DNA of 64,000 bases from an uncultured Bacteroidota bacterium (GTDB lineage: Bacteria; Bacteroidota; Bacteroidia; Chitinophagales; LD1): NCBI GenBank assembly GCA_937894725.1, contig CALAYL010000029.1, positions 1 through 64,000 of the forward strand, in the 5' to 3' direction. The notes beneath the pieces were generated by a model. The model ran no database searches, was not told the DNA's origin, and saw only the letters and a list, made by a program, of their open reading frames with translations. The position numbers and the translations under genes are program-made. Positions within the stretch are counted from its first letter, which is position 1. Each line of letters starts with the position of its first letter. Below, piece by piece: positions 35,017 to 44,150 of this stretch.

Positions 35017-36213
35017 ATGCGCATTTATTCGTTTTTTCTTTTTTCCCTTCTCCTTTTCGGTTGTAGAAACACTACACCCAAAAACAAGCAAAATTCGGAA
35101 GCTACTCCTAGCTCGATAGATACCTCAGCCTCCATAGTGACGGCTACGGTGAATGAGGATAATGCCTATCAGCAAACAGCGTTGTATCTCGCTGGCTTGG
35201 CTACCGTTGCTGATAAAAAGATAAACCCTAGTATTATTCAAAATGATGCGTATCGTCTTTTTTCGGATTCGCTCAATAGAGGCTTTGAAAATATGGAAAT
35301 GGCTCGTTTGAGTAAGATGAGAAATTGGGCGCAGACAGAGCTAAAGGAAGAGCAAGCTGCGAAAACGGTTTTTTATCCATTTAGCGGCCCAGACATACTG
35401 CATTGTGTACAGTTTTATCCAAATGCAGATCAATATATTTTGATAGCACTCGAAAAATACGGCTCGCTACCTATGCTCGAAAAAATGGATACCGCTAAGG
35501 CGATGCAATATCTCAGCTCGGTAACCTCCTCACTCGAAGATATTTTTGGGAAGAGTTATTTTATTACTCGCAAAATGCTCAAGGATGTAAGCAATAGCGT
35601 GAACGGTTTTGTGCCATTAGCTTCTGTGTTTTTGGTGCGCTCTGGTTTTGAAATCAAGGATGTACAATACAAGCACCTCAATGACGATGGTTCATTTTCG
35701 ACCTTGTCGTTTGACTCTTGTGGTAGAAGAGTAAATGATTTGGTCGAAATATATTTTACAAAAAAAGGCGAAAACCTTCTGCGCAAAGTGTTGTATTTCC
35801 GCACCAATCTTTGTGATGATCCTTTTGGTGGAATGAAGAGTTTTAAAGAAAACATTGCGCTACAAAACTATCTCAATGCGTTGCCCGAGTTTTATACTTA
35901 TGTGAAGTCTGCTTCGTATCTAATGAACTATCCTTCGTTTGACATTATTCGAAAAATCTGTTTAGCAAAAAGCAAATCTATCTTACAAGACGACACTGGG
36001 GTTGCGCTTCGCTATCTTGACAGTACTAAATGGACTATTAAGCTGTTTGGCAATTATGTAAAACCCGTGTCAGATTTTTCGGGCGTGTGGCAAGAAGACT
36101 TGAAGGCGGCTTATGTAAAAGATAGTTTATCGATTCAAAAGATACCTTTTTCGCTTGGTTATCACTGGGGTGATCAAAACACGCAAAACTTGATGAAATT
36201 TACTCGAAAATAG
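35017..36213 (+). CDS. Hypothetical lipoprotein
   Basis: The 398-residue protein starts with a lipoprotein signal (MRIYSFFLFSLLLFGC, lipidated Cys at residue 16) and a Ser/Thr/Asn-rich linker, followed by a large globular domain I do not recognise. It is predicted to sit in the periplasm or outer membrane. It is followed 26 bases later by a serine-hydrolase gene with similar unusual features, so the pair is probably one operon. Bases 36001-36014 match the apex of the hairpin repeats, but here they are in frame and coding. Confidence 0.65.
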   Translation: MRIYSFFLFSLLLFGCRNTTPKNKQNSEATPSSIDTSASIVTATVNEDNAYQQTALYLAGLATVADKKINPSIIQNDAYRLFSDSLNRGFENMEMARLSKMRNWAQTELKEEQAAKTVFYPFSGPDILHCVQFYPNADQYILIALEKYGSLPMLEKMDTAKAMQYLSSVTSSLEDIFGKSYFITRKMLKDVSNSVNGFVPLASVFLVRSGFEIKDVQYKHLNDDGSFSTLSFDSCGRRVNDLVEIYFTKKGENLLRKVLYFRTNLCDDPFGGMKSFKENIALQNYLNALPEFYTYVKSASYLMNYPSFDIIRKICLAKSKSILQDDTGVALRYLDSTKWTIKLFGNYVKPVSDFSGVWQEDLKAAYVKDSLSIQKIPFSLGYHWGDQNTQNLMKFTRK

Positions 36214-36239
36214 TTTCTTCTTTTTTTCTATTTTAGAAA

Positions 36240-37439
36240 ATGAGTTGGCGTTTGATTTTGGGGTGTTTTTTAACTACCATAAATAGTTGCTTGTTTTCGC
36301 AAGCGGATTTTTCGTTTGAGCAGTTATTTGAAAAAAATGCTTCCTCTTTTGATAGTATCATAGACCGTAAAAAAGAATACCGCCTCCAAATCGCTTATAC
36401 CCAAATAGACCGTACGGCCAATGGAACGCCTATTACAAAAACATATACTTTTGATGCAGACAAGTACTACTATTATGCTGCTAGTCTTGTCAAATTTCCG
36501 GCTGCTGTATTTTGTTTAGAAAAATTTAATCGATTGGCCAAATATGGTATTTCGCTGTCGGATTCATTTGATATAAACAATACGGCTTGTGCAAATCTGA
36601 CAAAGGAAAACCTATGGAAAAATAAGTCGCCTCGAAATTTTTCGTTTTTACTAAAAAACTTGTTGGTCATAAGCGACAACAATGCGTTTAACCCTATCTA
36701 CGATTTTGTGACTCCAATAGAGTTTGCTCAACGGTTTGAACGGCTAAGATTTAAAGATGCGGTAGTGTGTAGGCGATTTGCTAAATGTGACTTGGCAGAA
36801 AATAGTAAGGCAAATGGGATAACCTTTTTTGACGAATCTGGGTCTATAAAAATGGAGCAGATGGCTATGAATTTTGATTTTGTGCATGCGTATGCTGGTA
36901 AATTAAATTCTCGTGTAGGTCGTGGGTTTCTCGATGGAAAATTAAAGCAACATCCTTTTGATTTTTCGGATTATAATTATGTCCGTTTATCTGACTTGCA
37001 TCAGTTGATGCAGTGGGTCGTTTTTGAAGATAGCACTCAACTAAAGCTGCGAAGCAGCGATTTTTTGTTTTTGAAAAATACGCTTAGTCAATATCCTCGT
37101 TCGCTCAGTATGACAGACTTTGACGAAAAAAAATATCCCGATAGTTACATGAAGTATTTTTGGCGTGCAGACTCTTCCCAAACAGTTATTCCTTCAAGGT
37201 TTCATCTTTATAACAAAGTAGGTCAAGCGTATGGATTTTTGTCAGACTGTATGTATTTTAAAGATATAGAAAACGGTATTGAGTTTTTTTTAACGGCTTC
37301 TATTTATGTAAATAAAAATGAAACATTAAACGATGGCAAGTATGAATATGCTAGCACTGGATTTCCTTTTTTAGAAAATATTTTTGCTGCTATATATAAC
37401 CATGAGGTAGAGCGCAGAGCTAAATCTGAACCTAGATAA
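36240..37439 (+). CDS. Secreted serine hydrolase with class A beta-lactamase-like motifs
   Basis: This 399-residue protein has a signal peptide, then S-L-V-K (SxxK, in AASLVKFPAAV near residue 82), S-D-N (VISDNNAFN) and K-V-G, in the order of the penicillin-binding/class A beta-lactamase fold. The E-x-x-L-N omega-loop that gives class A enzymes their deacylating Glu is not seen, so true beta-lactamase activity is doubtful. A DD-peptidase or esterase role is more likely. It forms a probable operon with the lipoprotein upstream. Confidence 0.7.
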   Translation: MSWRLILGCFLTTINSCLFSQADFSFEQLFEKNASSFDSIIDRKKEYRLQIAYTQIDRTANGTPITKTYTFDADKYYYYAASLVKFPAAVFCLEKFNRLAKYGISLSDSFDINNTACANLTKENLWKNKSPRNFSFLLKNLLVISDNNAFNPIYDFVTPIEFAQRFERLRFKDAVVCRRFAKCDLAENSKANGITFFDESGSIKMEQMAMNFDFVHAYAGKLNSRVGRGFLDGKLKQHPFDFSDYNYVRLSDLHQLMQWVVFEDSTQLKLRSSDFLFLKNTLSQYPRSLSMTDFDEKKYPDSYMKYFWRADSSQTVIPSRFHLYNKVGQAYGFLSDCMYFKDIENGIEFFLTASIYVNKNETLNDGKYEYASTGFPFLENIFAAIYNHEVERRAKSEPR

Positions 37440-37453
37440 AAACCTTCTTTCTT

Positions 37454-38701
37454 TTAATATATTAAATTCTGCTTCTCCTCTTCCGTTTTGATACGGCTAT
37501 AAGCTACCAAAATCGAAAAGGAAATAATATTTGAGACATAAAATAGATAATGATGCGGCTGAAGGAAAAAGTTATAAAAAATGAGTAATGAAAATTTAAG
37601 ACAACAGAGTAGGAAAAGTGTTTCGTTTTGCTTGGTGATTTTTTTGTAGAAAACAGCAAAAAAAAGAAATGGAGAAAACAAATACGCCAACTTAAAAATC
37701 AACATATAGGTTTTGAAATTACCGTGATAAAAAAACTTGGCTAGACCTATTCCTTCGTTTATGAAACTTTGCATCATGAGCGCTCTATTACTATCCGAAA
37801 AAGCTACCATGTATGTCTTTTCTGTATTTAAAAACACCTCGTAATTATAAATAGCTTTAGTGAAAAACATAATGGATAAAGAAAATAGAAAGACTAAGCT
37901 ACCTGTATAGATTGTCCACTTTTTTTCGTTTTTGAAAAAGAACATCCAAACAAAATAAAATAGCATCCAGGGCAAAAACGAATACCTACTCAATAGACAA
38001 AAGGTAATAGCTGCAGCCGAAAAAAAAGGATTTCTAAAATAAAGCATGCTTAAGCTCAAAAGTATATAGTAAAACATAACTACGCCTTCCTGACAATACA
38101 CAAATGTATAAGAGTAATACCTATATGTGGCGGCCAATATCGTTGCTATAGCTATCAAAAAAACAAAACTTCCTATCATATTTCTTTCTTTATTTTTTAT
38201 AAAAAAAAGAGAGACAACTCCTGCCACAAAAAGGAAAAGTGAGACATAGCGCATATCAAAGTCAAAAATTATGGCTGGTAAATATGGTAACCACATCATG
38301 GGTAAATATACGGCTTGTGCTCCACCCCAGAGTTCGTACATAATATTATTAGGAAGTTCTCCTCGCAAAAATCGTTCGTTCATAATTTTTATAACGGGCA
38401 GCATATCTCCCAGATTGGGATTAATAGGCGAGTCTATTATCTTAATTATAAAATGGAATGATGAAAAACTGAGTATAAAAAGCAAGACCATTGATAAAAG
38501 TGTGCTTACTTTTTTTGTTGAAATTTTGTGTATTGGGTTTTTAAAAATTAAAGGTAGAATAGCGATAAGTAGGCCAGTCAAAAAATAAAGAATACTAAGT
38601 GTATTTATATCTCCGAATCGTGCTGTGAATGGGAGGATGAAGCTTTCTGAAATAATAAGAAAACCAAAAAAGAAAAGAGGAATACTTCCGAAATTTTTCA
38701 T
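37454..38701 (-). CDS. Polytopic membrane protein, GT-C glycosyltransferase-like
   Basis: The 415-residue protein has about 10-12 hydrophobic helices. A large first periplasmic loop contains NLGDMLPVIKIMNERFLRGELPNN and YLP, reminiscent of GT-C fold enzymes (DUF2029/GT87 mannosyltransferase-like) that use polyprenyl-phosphate sugars. I infer the fold from topology and this loop only. It is last in a minus-strand run after a serine hydrolase and the psd-like gene, which suggests envelope work. Confidence 0.55.
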   Translation of the reverse strand: MKNFGSIPLFFFGFLIISESFILPFTARFGDINTLSILYFLTGLLIAILPLIFKNPIHKISTKKVSTLLSMVLLFILSFSSFHFIIKIIDSPINPNLGDMLPVIKIMNERFLRGELPNNIMYELWGGAQAVYLPMMWLPYLPAIIFDFDMRYVSLFLFVAGVVSLFFIKNKERNMIGSFVFLIAIATILAATYRYYSYTFVYCQEGVVMFYYILLSLSMLYFRNPFFSAAAITFCLLSRYSFLPWMLFYFVWMFFFKNEKKWTIYTGSLVFLFSLSIMFFTKAIYNYEVFLNTEKTYMVAFSDSNRALMMQSFINEGIGLAKFFYHGNFKTYMLIFKLAYLFSPFLFFAVFYKKITKQNETLFLLCCLKFSLLIFYNFFLQPHHYLFYVSNIISFSILVAYSRIKTEEEKQNLIY

Positions 38702-38737
38702 GGCTATTTTGTACTTAAAAATACTTTTTATTTTGAC

Positions 38738-39877
38738 TTATTTAGCCCATTGTTGTCTGACTGCTCTTACCAAATACTGATAGAGAGCGGGAATTTTTCC
38801 ACTGTCTTTTTTTCTAAAATCGCGAGAATTGTCTCTTTTTCCAAAGCGCACAAAAACGATATTTTCTTTTGATAACACCGCTACATATTGTCCAAACATA
38901 CCATCGGCTGTATAATCGCCCCCTCCATCTACATTTCTTGCCCACCACAATAATCCATAATCTGTTGTTGGATTTCCTCTTTTGTCTGGGTTTCCATGTG
39001 GCACGATAGATTGCCTTACGTAGGCGGTGTCAACAATTTGTTCTCCTTTCCAATTTCCAAGATGACTATACAAAAGTCCTATGCGCACTAAATCTGCTGC
39101 GGTTGTATTCATACAGCAGTAAGACCGTTCATCGCCATTTTCCTTTTTATCAATAGTCCATCGAGCATCATTTTCTGCACCTATTTTTGACCACAGTTTT
39201 TGAGAGGCATATTCAGATACAGGTATTCCTGTAATTTCTCGAAGCATCAAGGTAAGTACCTGCGGATCTATATTTTTGTATTCGAATCGAGATGCAGGAG
39301 ATAGTTCTGAATGTAAACTATCGACAAGACCTTTCACATCATTTCCATAAAACAACATTGATAGCTGTCCATGGAGCTGTGCATTATCATGATAACTTAC
39401 TCCAGAGCTCATTTGCATAAAGTGCTTTATCTTGATTGTATCCATTCCTTGCTTTCGAAATGGTGGATAATACAAGGCCACAGGATCTTCTATGCTTTTT
39501 ATTTTTCCTTCTTTTATGGCTATTCCTATCAAAATATTAACGACCGACTTTGTAGCTGAAAAAGGATTTGACCTTTTTATTTCTTTCTTTTGGTTTGGTG
39601 ACCATATAGCTATCAAACTATCTTTTTTAAAAACCATAAAAGCTGTAGATCCAGTATGCTTCAGTTTTTTAGCAATATCTTCCGAATTTTTTATTTTATA
39701 TACACCTAGTCTTGAAACATCGTGTGGTTGTGGCTTTTGAGCTTTTACTACATGGTATGGAAAATGACGATATTCATAAATTCCTGGCTTATTATAAATT
39801 ACAGCATGTAGCGTTTGTTTACTACAAGAAGATAGTAGAAATAGAAATAAGACGCTACATAAAACTAAACGAATCAT
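38738..39877 (-). CDS. Class C beta-lactamase-family serine hydrolase (lipoprotein)
   Basis: This 379-residue protein has a lipoprotein signal (MIRLVLCSVLFLFLLSSC) and a beta-lactamase/DD-peptidase fold: S-A-T-K (SxxK) in NPFSATKSVVNIL and Y-K-N in FEYKNIDPQVL, with a G-M-F-G near the C-terminus. Such proteins are often peptidoglycan or D-amino-ester hydrolases, not resistance enzymes. Its start overlaps the stop of the psd-like gene (ATGA), so the two are translationally coupled. Confidence 0.82.
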   Translation of the reverse strand: MIRLVLCSVLFLFLLSSCSKQTLHAVIYNKPGIYEYRHFPYHVVKAQKPQPHDVSRLGVYKIKNSEDIAKKLKHTGSTAFMVFKKDSLIAIWSPNQKKEIKRSNPFSATKSVVNILIGIAIKEGKIKSIEDPVALYYPPFRKQGMDTIKIKHFMQMSSGVSYHDNAQLHGQLSMLFYGNDVKGLVDSLHSELSPASRFEYKNIDPQVLTLMLREITGIPVSEYASQKLWSKIGAENDARWTIDKKENGDERSYCCMNTTAADLVRIGLLYSHLGNWKGEQIVDTAYVRQSIVPHGNPDKRGNPTTDYGLLWWARNVDGGGDYTADGMFGQYVAVLSKENIVFVRFGKRDNSRDFRKKDSGKIPALYQYLVRAVRQQWAK

Positions 39878-40527
39878 GGGTTTATTTTGGCTAAAATCGT
39901 TTCTCCATCAATAACGGTTTGTCCTATTGTCACATTGGGTGTATATCCTTGTGGAAGAACAACCGTAATTTGCGATCCCAATTTTATCAAGCCAATTAAA
40001 TCCCCTTTTTTCTTTTGTTCTACAGGCTTTACAAAATCAACAATTCTTCGAGCTAAGAAACCTGCAATCTGTACTACTTTTATTTTTTTCCCATTTGCAT
40101 CTTCAATCAATATTTCATTATGCTCATTTTCAAAACGAATGCCTAAATCATTGCTCATAAGAATGGCGTTATTAAAACTTCCATCTGTGTGTTTGTGACT
40201 AAGTATTTTTCCATCTACTGGCATTCGCTGATAGTGTACGTGGGTTGGATTCATTTGGATAGAAACAATATAGCCTGCTGTATCCACATCATTTGTCCAC
40301 AAGTGGATAACTCCAAATTTTTCTTTCGTTACATTTATCCATTCTTGGTTAAACTGCGTGATACTCACAATCTCTCCATTCGCAGGACTCACCATGGCGG
40401 TAGGGTCTAGCACAATAACACGCTCAGGACATCGCAAAAACCAAAAACGATAAAACAGTGCAAACACTATGACAAATACGGCAAGGGCTGCTGCCAAGTA
40501 TTTTAGGGGTGTTTTTATTTTTTTCAT
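39874..40527 (-). CDS. psd: Phosphatidylserine decarboxylase-family protein
   Basis: PSD enzymes make phosphatidylethanolamine from phosphatidylserine and mature by self-cleavage at a Gly-Ser bond to form a pyruvoyl group. This 217-residue short-form protein has an N-terminal membrane helix, the FYRFWFLRCPER segment, MNPTHVHYQRMPVDGK and the cleavage-region L-G-S-Q-I-T-V-V-L-P. The usual S-P-x-D-G motif reads S-P-A-N-G, so the Asp thought to activate self-cleavage is Asn here. Whether it processes itself is uncertain. A TACATTTG -7 box (40532-40539, minus strand) lies just before the ATG. No pssA gene is adjacent. Confidence 0.8.
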   Translation of the reverse strand: MKKIKTPLKYLAAALAVFVIVFALFYRFWFLRCPERVIVLDPTAMVSPANGEIVSITQFNQEWINVTKEKFGVIHLWTNDVDTAGYIVSIQMNPTHVHYQRMPVDGKILSHKHTDGSFNNAILMSNDLGIRFENEHNEILIEDANGKKIKVVQIAGFLARRIVDFVKPVEQKKKGDLIGLIKLGSQITVVLPQGYTPNVTIGQTVIDGETILAKINP

Positions 40528-40545
40528 AGGGCAAATGTAATGCAC

Positions 40546-40983
40546 CTAATGGAAATCTGTCTTTTGTTTTGCTTTTTTATTATTCCACATAGCTAATTAA
40601 TAATAACTAAGATTAAAATAAATAGGAATTTAAATACAGTTATTAAGGCTGTGGATTTCGTGATATTTATTTTTTTCTTCTATTCTTTTTTCGGTTATCC
40701 CCCACCTGTCCACAGCTGTCCACATTTTTGTTAGTCCTTATAAGTTTCAATTTTACGAGTGTTTTTAAGATTATTCCACATGTCTCTTTTTTATAATTAA
40801 CACGGGTAGCTTGATAATTTCATATCCACATTCTCTTTTGCTCGTTGTGTACATTGTCCTTCTTACAAACATGTAAAAAAGCCGATTTTATGACTGTCAT
40901 TTTTTATTAAAAATCAATTTTTGTTGTAGCTTATGTTTCCACATCTTTTTGATTGTTTCCACATAGCACTTGTGGATAGCACT
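40546..40983. other. Candidate chromosomal replication origin (oriC)
   Basis: This gene-free, strongly AT-rich stretch holds about ten sequences close to the DnaA box TTATCCACA: TATTCCACA at 40581 and 40772, AAATCCACA (reverse) at 40650, TTATCCCCC at 40695, CTGTCCACA at 40706 and 40716, ATATCCACA at 40822, GTTTCCACA at 40935 and 40955, and CTATCCACA (reverse) at 40971. An AT-only tract near 40591-40645 could be the unwinding element. parS-like sites and mnmG lie within 11 kb on one side. dnaA itself is not in the window. Confidence 0.55.
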
Positions 40984-41553
40984 TTATCGATAGAGATTAT
41001 AGTCTTCAATGTATTTCCATACTTTTTCTGGAAGTAGATACTTAGCCGATTTTTTTGCTTTTATAAGTGTTCTTATAAATGTGGCAGATATATCTAGGTA
41101 TGGAAAATCTAATACTTTTATTTTTTCTTGATTATATTCTACTTGAGTTTTCATGTCTCTTTTATATACATATATAGGGTAGTCTCTTTTTATAATATCT
41201 CCGTTTTTCCAATTATCTATTTGGGCTATATTATCTTCACCCATTATAATAGAGAAATTATGCTGCGGATATTTTTCTTTTAGATAAAGCAATGTATCTA
41301 TAGTATAGGATGGCTTTGGCATTCTAAATTCAATATCAGTAGCTCTAAAATTGGGATTATCTTCAATGGCTAATTGTACAAGATATAGTCTATCCTGTTC
41401 TTTTAACAAGCTTCCTTTTTTCTTAAATGGATTTTGTGGAGATACCACAAACCAAATTTGATCTAGCGTGGTATTTTCTAGTGTTAGGTTGGCTATTATC
41501 AAATGTCCATGATGAATAGGATTAAATGAACCAAAGAATAATCCGATTTTCAT
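40984..41553 (-). CDS. nadD: Nicotinate-nucleotide adenylyltransferase
   Basis: NadD transfers AMP from ATP to nicotinate mononucleotide in NAD synthesis. The 189-residue protein has the nucleotidyltransferase signature G-S-F-N-P-I-H-H-G-H near residue 8 and the C-terminal I-S-A-T-F-I-R motif (normally ISSTxIR). The ATG at 41553 is used; an earlier TTG codon is less likely. Stop and start of corA and nadD overlap (TGATG), so they form an operon. Confidence 0.95.
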   Translation of the reverse strand: MKIGLFFGSFNPIHHGHLIIANLTLENTTLDQIWFVVSPQNPFKKKGSLLKEQDRLYLVQLAIEDNPNFRATDIEFRMPKPSYTIDTLLYLKEKYPQHNFSIIMGEDNIAQIDNWKNGDIIKRDYPIYVYKRDMKTQVEYNQEKIKVLDFPYLDISATFIRTLIKAKKSAKYLLPEKVWKYIEDYNLYR

Positions 41554-42572
41554 CAATAATATTTTTTGTATTTGAAATAGATGAGTAAAGATAATGCTAT
41601 AGTCACCATCAATAACAAAACAACATAATATCCATTTTGTAATTGAAGTTCTGGCATATGCTGAAAATTCATTCCATACAAACTGGCTATAAAAGATAAG
41701 GGTATAAAAATAGAAGACATGATAGTAAGTGTTTTCATCACTTCATTCATTTTGTTGTTTACAGAAGAATGAAAGAGTTCGATCAAGCTCGATACTGTTT
41801 CGCGATGTGTATCTACATGGTCTATCACTCTCAATATATGATCATTTAAATCTCGTAGATATAGTTTGTTTTGTTTTTCAAAATAGGGAACATCAAGCCG
41901 CAATAAGGTTTGAATAATGTCATTTACTGGTGCTATTCCTTTACGCGTTTGAAGGAGATGTTTTCGCCATCTGATGAGCCTTGTCAAATGCGCTTTGATA
42001 GGATTTTTATTTAGCTCATCTTCTATTTGTAGAAGGTGTTTATCTATTTTGTCTTCTACTATAAAGTAGGCGTCTATTATAGTATCAAGAAGTGCATAAA
42101 ACAAATAGTCTTCTCCTTTTGAACGCAATATGTTTCCAGTGCTTTTTAGTTTATCTATGGTAGTATTAAATATAGGATAATCATCTTCTTCAAATGAAAT
42201 CACGATATTTTCTTTTATATAAAAACTTACTTGTTGTGAAGTTAACTGCTTTTTCACGTAGAACATTTTGACTACGACCAAAACATCTTTTTCATACTCA
42301 TCAAGTTTTGGCCGTTGTTTTGTATGGATTATATCTTCTTCAGCTAATGCATGGATACCAAACTTTTCGCACACTCTTCCTATAAATGCGGTGTCTTTCA
42401 ATCCTACTATTTTCAGCCAGTATCTATTTTCTCTTGAAGATATATCTATGGCATTTATATTTTCTGTTACTTCTTTTTTTTCAAATACATCCTTGTTGTA
42501 ACTATAAAGTATAGCTGTTGTTTTGACTTGATAGTCTAATGCAGGATTGTATATGTTTTTTTCTTCTATCAC
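41553..42572 (-). CDS. corA: CorA family magnesium/cobalt channel
   Basis: CorA is a pentameric Mg2+ channel of the inner membrane. The 339-residue protein has the cytosolic funnel domain, a long helix, and two C-terminal membrane helices with the selectivity motif Y-G-M-N at the end of the first (IASLYGMNFQHMPE). A basic cluster at the C-terminus (YFKYKKYY) is typical. It is first in an operon with nadD. Confidence 0.95.
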   Translation of the reverse strand: MIEEKNIYNPALDYQVKTTAILYSYNKDVFEKKEVTENINAIDISSRENRYWLKIVGLKDTAFIGRVCEKFGIHALAEEDIIHTKQRPKLDEYEKDVLVVVKMFYVKKQLTSQQVSFYIKENIVISFEEDDYPIFNTTIDKLKSTGNILRSKGEDYLFYALLDTIIDAYFIVEDKIDKHLLQIEDELNKNPIKAHLTRLIRWRKHLLQTRKGIAPVNDIIQTLLRLDVPYFEKQNKLYLRDLNDHILRVIDHVDTHRETVSSLIELFHSSVNNKMNEVMKTLTIMSSIFIPLSFIASLYGMNFQHMPELQLQNGYYVVLLLMVTIALSLLIYFKYKKYY

Positions 42573-42613
42573 GCTGAGATAAAAGTAATAAGTTTAAGGC
42601 AGAAAAAAGAAGC

Positions 42614-43411
42614 ATGTTAGAAATCACCAACTCAAGAAATCAACGCATCAAAGATGTATCAAAACTAGATAAGGCGAGTTACCGAAAGGAAACAGGGTTA
42701 TTTGTAGTAGAAGGTTTGAGGGAAAATATATTGGCACAAAGGGCAGGGTATAGTTTCAAAGAAATATTTATTTGCAATGAACTCCTCAAGGAAGATGAAA
42801 CCTACAACCTAGACATACTGCTCGATGTGGTATTGAAATGTGGTATCACTGTACCCAAATATGTGTATGAAGCCATGGCTTATCGAGAAAGTACCGAAGG
42901 GGTGATAGGTGTTTTGTATCAAAAAGAAATGACATTGGGTAATCTAAAAGAAATAGAAAATCCTCTTTACCTAATTATCGAGGGAGTAGAAAAGCCAGGT
43001 AATCTTGGCGCTATGCTTCGCACAGCAGATGCAGTAGGTGTAGATGGCGTTATTTTGTGTGATATGAAAACAGACATTTATAATCCGAATGTAATCCGTT
43101 CAAGTATTGGCACCGTTTTTTCCAACGAAATAGTGATAGATTCCACGGGGAACGTGCTATCCTTTTTAAAAAATAATAACATCTGTGCTTTTGCTGCACA
43201 TCTTGAAGCTAGCTCATCTTATTTTGATTTTGATTTTAAAATGCCAACGGCTATAGTAGTAGGAGCGGAGTCCACAGGACTTTCTGAAATATGGAATGAC
43301 GCAGCTGTAGAAAAATTAAAAATACCCATGCGAGGAGAAATCGATTCGCTTAATGTTTCTGTAGCAGCAGCGTTGCTTTTGTATGAATCGCTCAGGCAGA
43401 GGACAAAATAG
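42614..43411 (+). CDS. TrmH/SpoU family RNA 2'-O-methyltransferase
   Basis: This 265-residue SPOUT methyltransferase adds a ribose 2'-O-methyl group to rRNA or tRNA using S-adenosylmethionine. It has an N-terminal substrate-binding domain and the three SPOUT motifs: EGVEKPGNLGAMLRTADAVG, IVVGAESTGLS and IPMRGEIDSLNVSVAAALLLYE. The exact target is unclear (RlmB-like or TrmH-like). Bases 43138-43153 within it resemble parS. A divergent corA gene starts 41 bases upstream. Confidence 0.92.
   Translation: MLEITNSRNQRIKDVSKLDKASYRKETGLFVVEGLRENILAQRAGYSFKEIFICNELLKEDETYNLDILLDVVLKCGITVPKYVYEAMAYRESTEGVIGVLYQKEMTLGNLKEIENPLYLIIEGVEKPGNLGAMLRTADAVGVDGVILCDMKTDIYNPNVIRSSIGTVFSNEIVIDSTGNVLSFLKNNNICAFAAHLEASSSYFDFDFKMPTAIVVGAESTGLSEIWNDAAVEKLKIPMRGEIDSLNVSVAAALLLYESLRQRTK
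43138..43153. other. parS-like site (13 of 16 matches)
   Basis: GATTCCACGGGGAACG, inside the trmH-like gene, differs from TGTTCCACGTGGAACG at three positions. It is the weakest of five such sites in the window. Confidence 0.3.
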
Positions 43412-43446
43412 GGATTAGCCAATTTATTCTTTATCTTTAGTTTACC

Positions 43447-44148
43447 ATGTGGAGGCTATTGATGATATTGTTTCTTTTTCATCCGATTGAAAAAAAGGAG
43501 ATACTTAGCAATAAGGGAAATGATATTTTCTTACCACTCAAAGGGCGTAAAGAAGTCACGCTTACCCCACTACCGGATACCCTTTTCGCCTCTAATGAGT
43601 ACAAGCTCATTTTTGAATTAGATCCAAAATATGTGTTTTCGGATTTATATTTTGATAGAGGTGTGGCTACTCGTACAGACAATATAATCACGATCAGACC
43701 TCGTACAAATACTACTACTACAGATACCGCAACACTTCGTATTATTTGTTATGCAAATGGTAAACGGATTCTGCTTTTTCACCCATTTGTCGTTATTCCT
43801 CTTGCAAAAGTTTATCCCCGATTGCCCAAAAAGCAAGCATTCATTTTGCTTAACAATAATGTACTGGAACGCAATTTTAGTTATAAAAAGGAGCTTTTCC
43901 TTTCAAACGCATTTATAGAGTATTATGAAGATGGGCTTGAAGATTCGGTAGAAATAGTGGGTCTCACCCTTTCGCTTACCAATGCAGATTTTCAGAAATA
44001 CATGTTTAACCCCAAAGGCGTAATGACTAAAGAAATGCTGCAAGAGATAAAAGGATTGAAAGCAGATGTGCTCACCTATATAAGACTAGATGTAAAAGTA
44101 GGGAAGACAAGAAAATCTATTTGGACAAGGTTTAAAATGAAAGTTTAG
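43447..44148 (+). CDS. Hypothetical protein, faint resemblance to GldM C-terminal domains
   Basis: The 233-residue protein starts with a weak hydrophobic segment and then has a beta-rich chain. Its last 45 residues (GVMTKEMLQEIKGLKADVLTYIRLDVKV...) follow the pattern of the last domain of GldM, the T9SS motor protein, where such Ig-like domains repeat. The rest shows no clear similarity. It could be a T9SS-related periplasmic protein, but this is only pattern resemblance. A TATCTTTA box lies just upstream. Confidence 0.5.
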   Translation: MWRLLMILFLFHPIEKKEILSNKGNDIFLPLKGRKEVTLTPLPDTLFASNEYKLIFELDPKYVFSDLYFDRGVATRTDNIITIRPRTNTTTTDTATLRIICYANGKRILLFHPFVVIPLAKVYPRLPKKQAFILLNNNVLERNFSYKKELFLSNAFIEYYEDGLEDSVEIVGLTLSLTNADFQKYMFNPKGVMTKEMLQEIKGLKADVLTYIRLDVKVGKTRKSIWTRFKMKV

Positions 44149-44150
44149 GT

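Noticed and set aside
36001..36014. Match to the GCGCTTCGCTA hairpin apex inside the lipoprotein gene
   Set aside because: It is in frame, lacks matching long arms and can be explained by chance or codon use.
36240..39877. Beta-lactamase-like genes as antibiotic resistance genes
   Set aside because: The motifs fit DD-peptidase/serine-hydrolase relatives; the class A deacylation loop is missing, so a resistance role is not supported.
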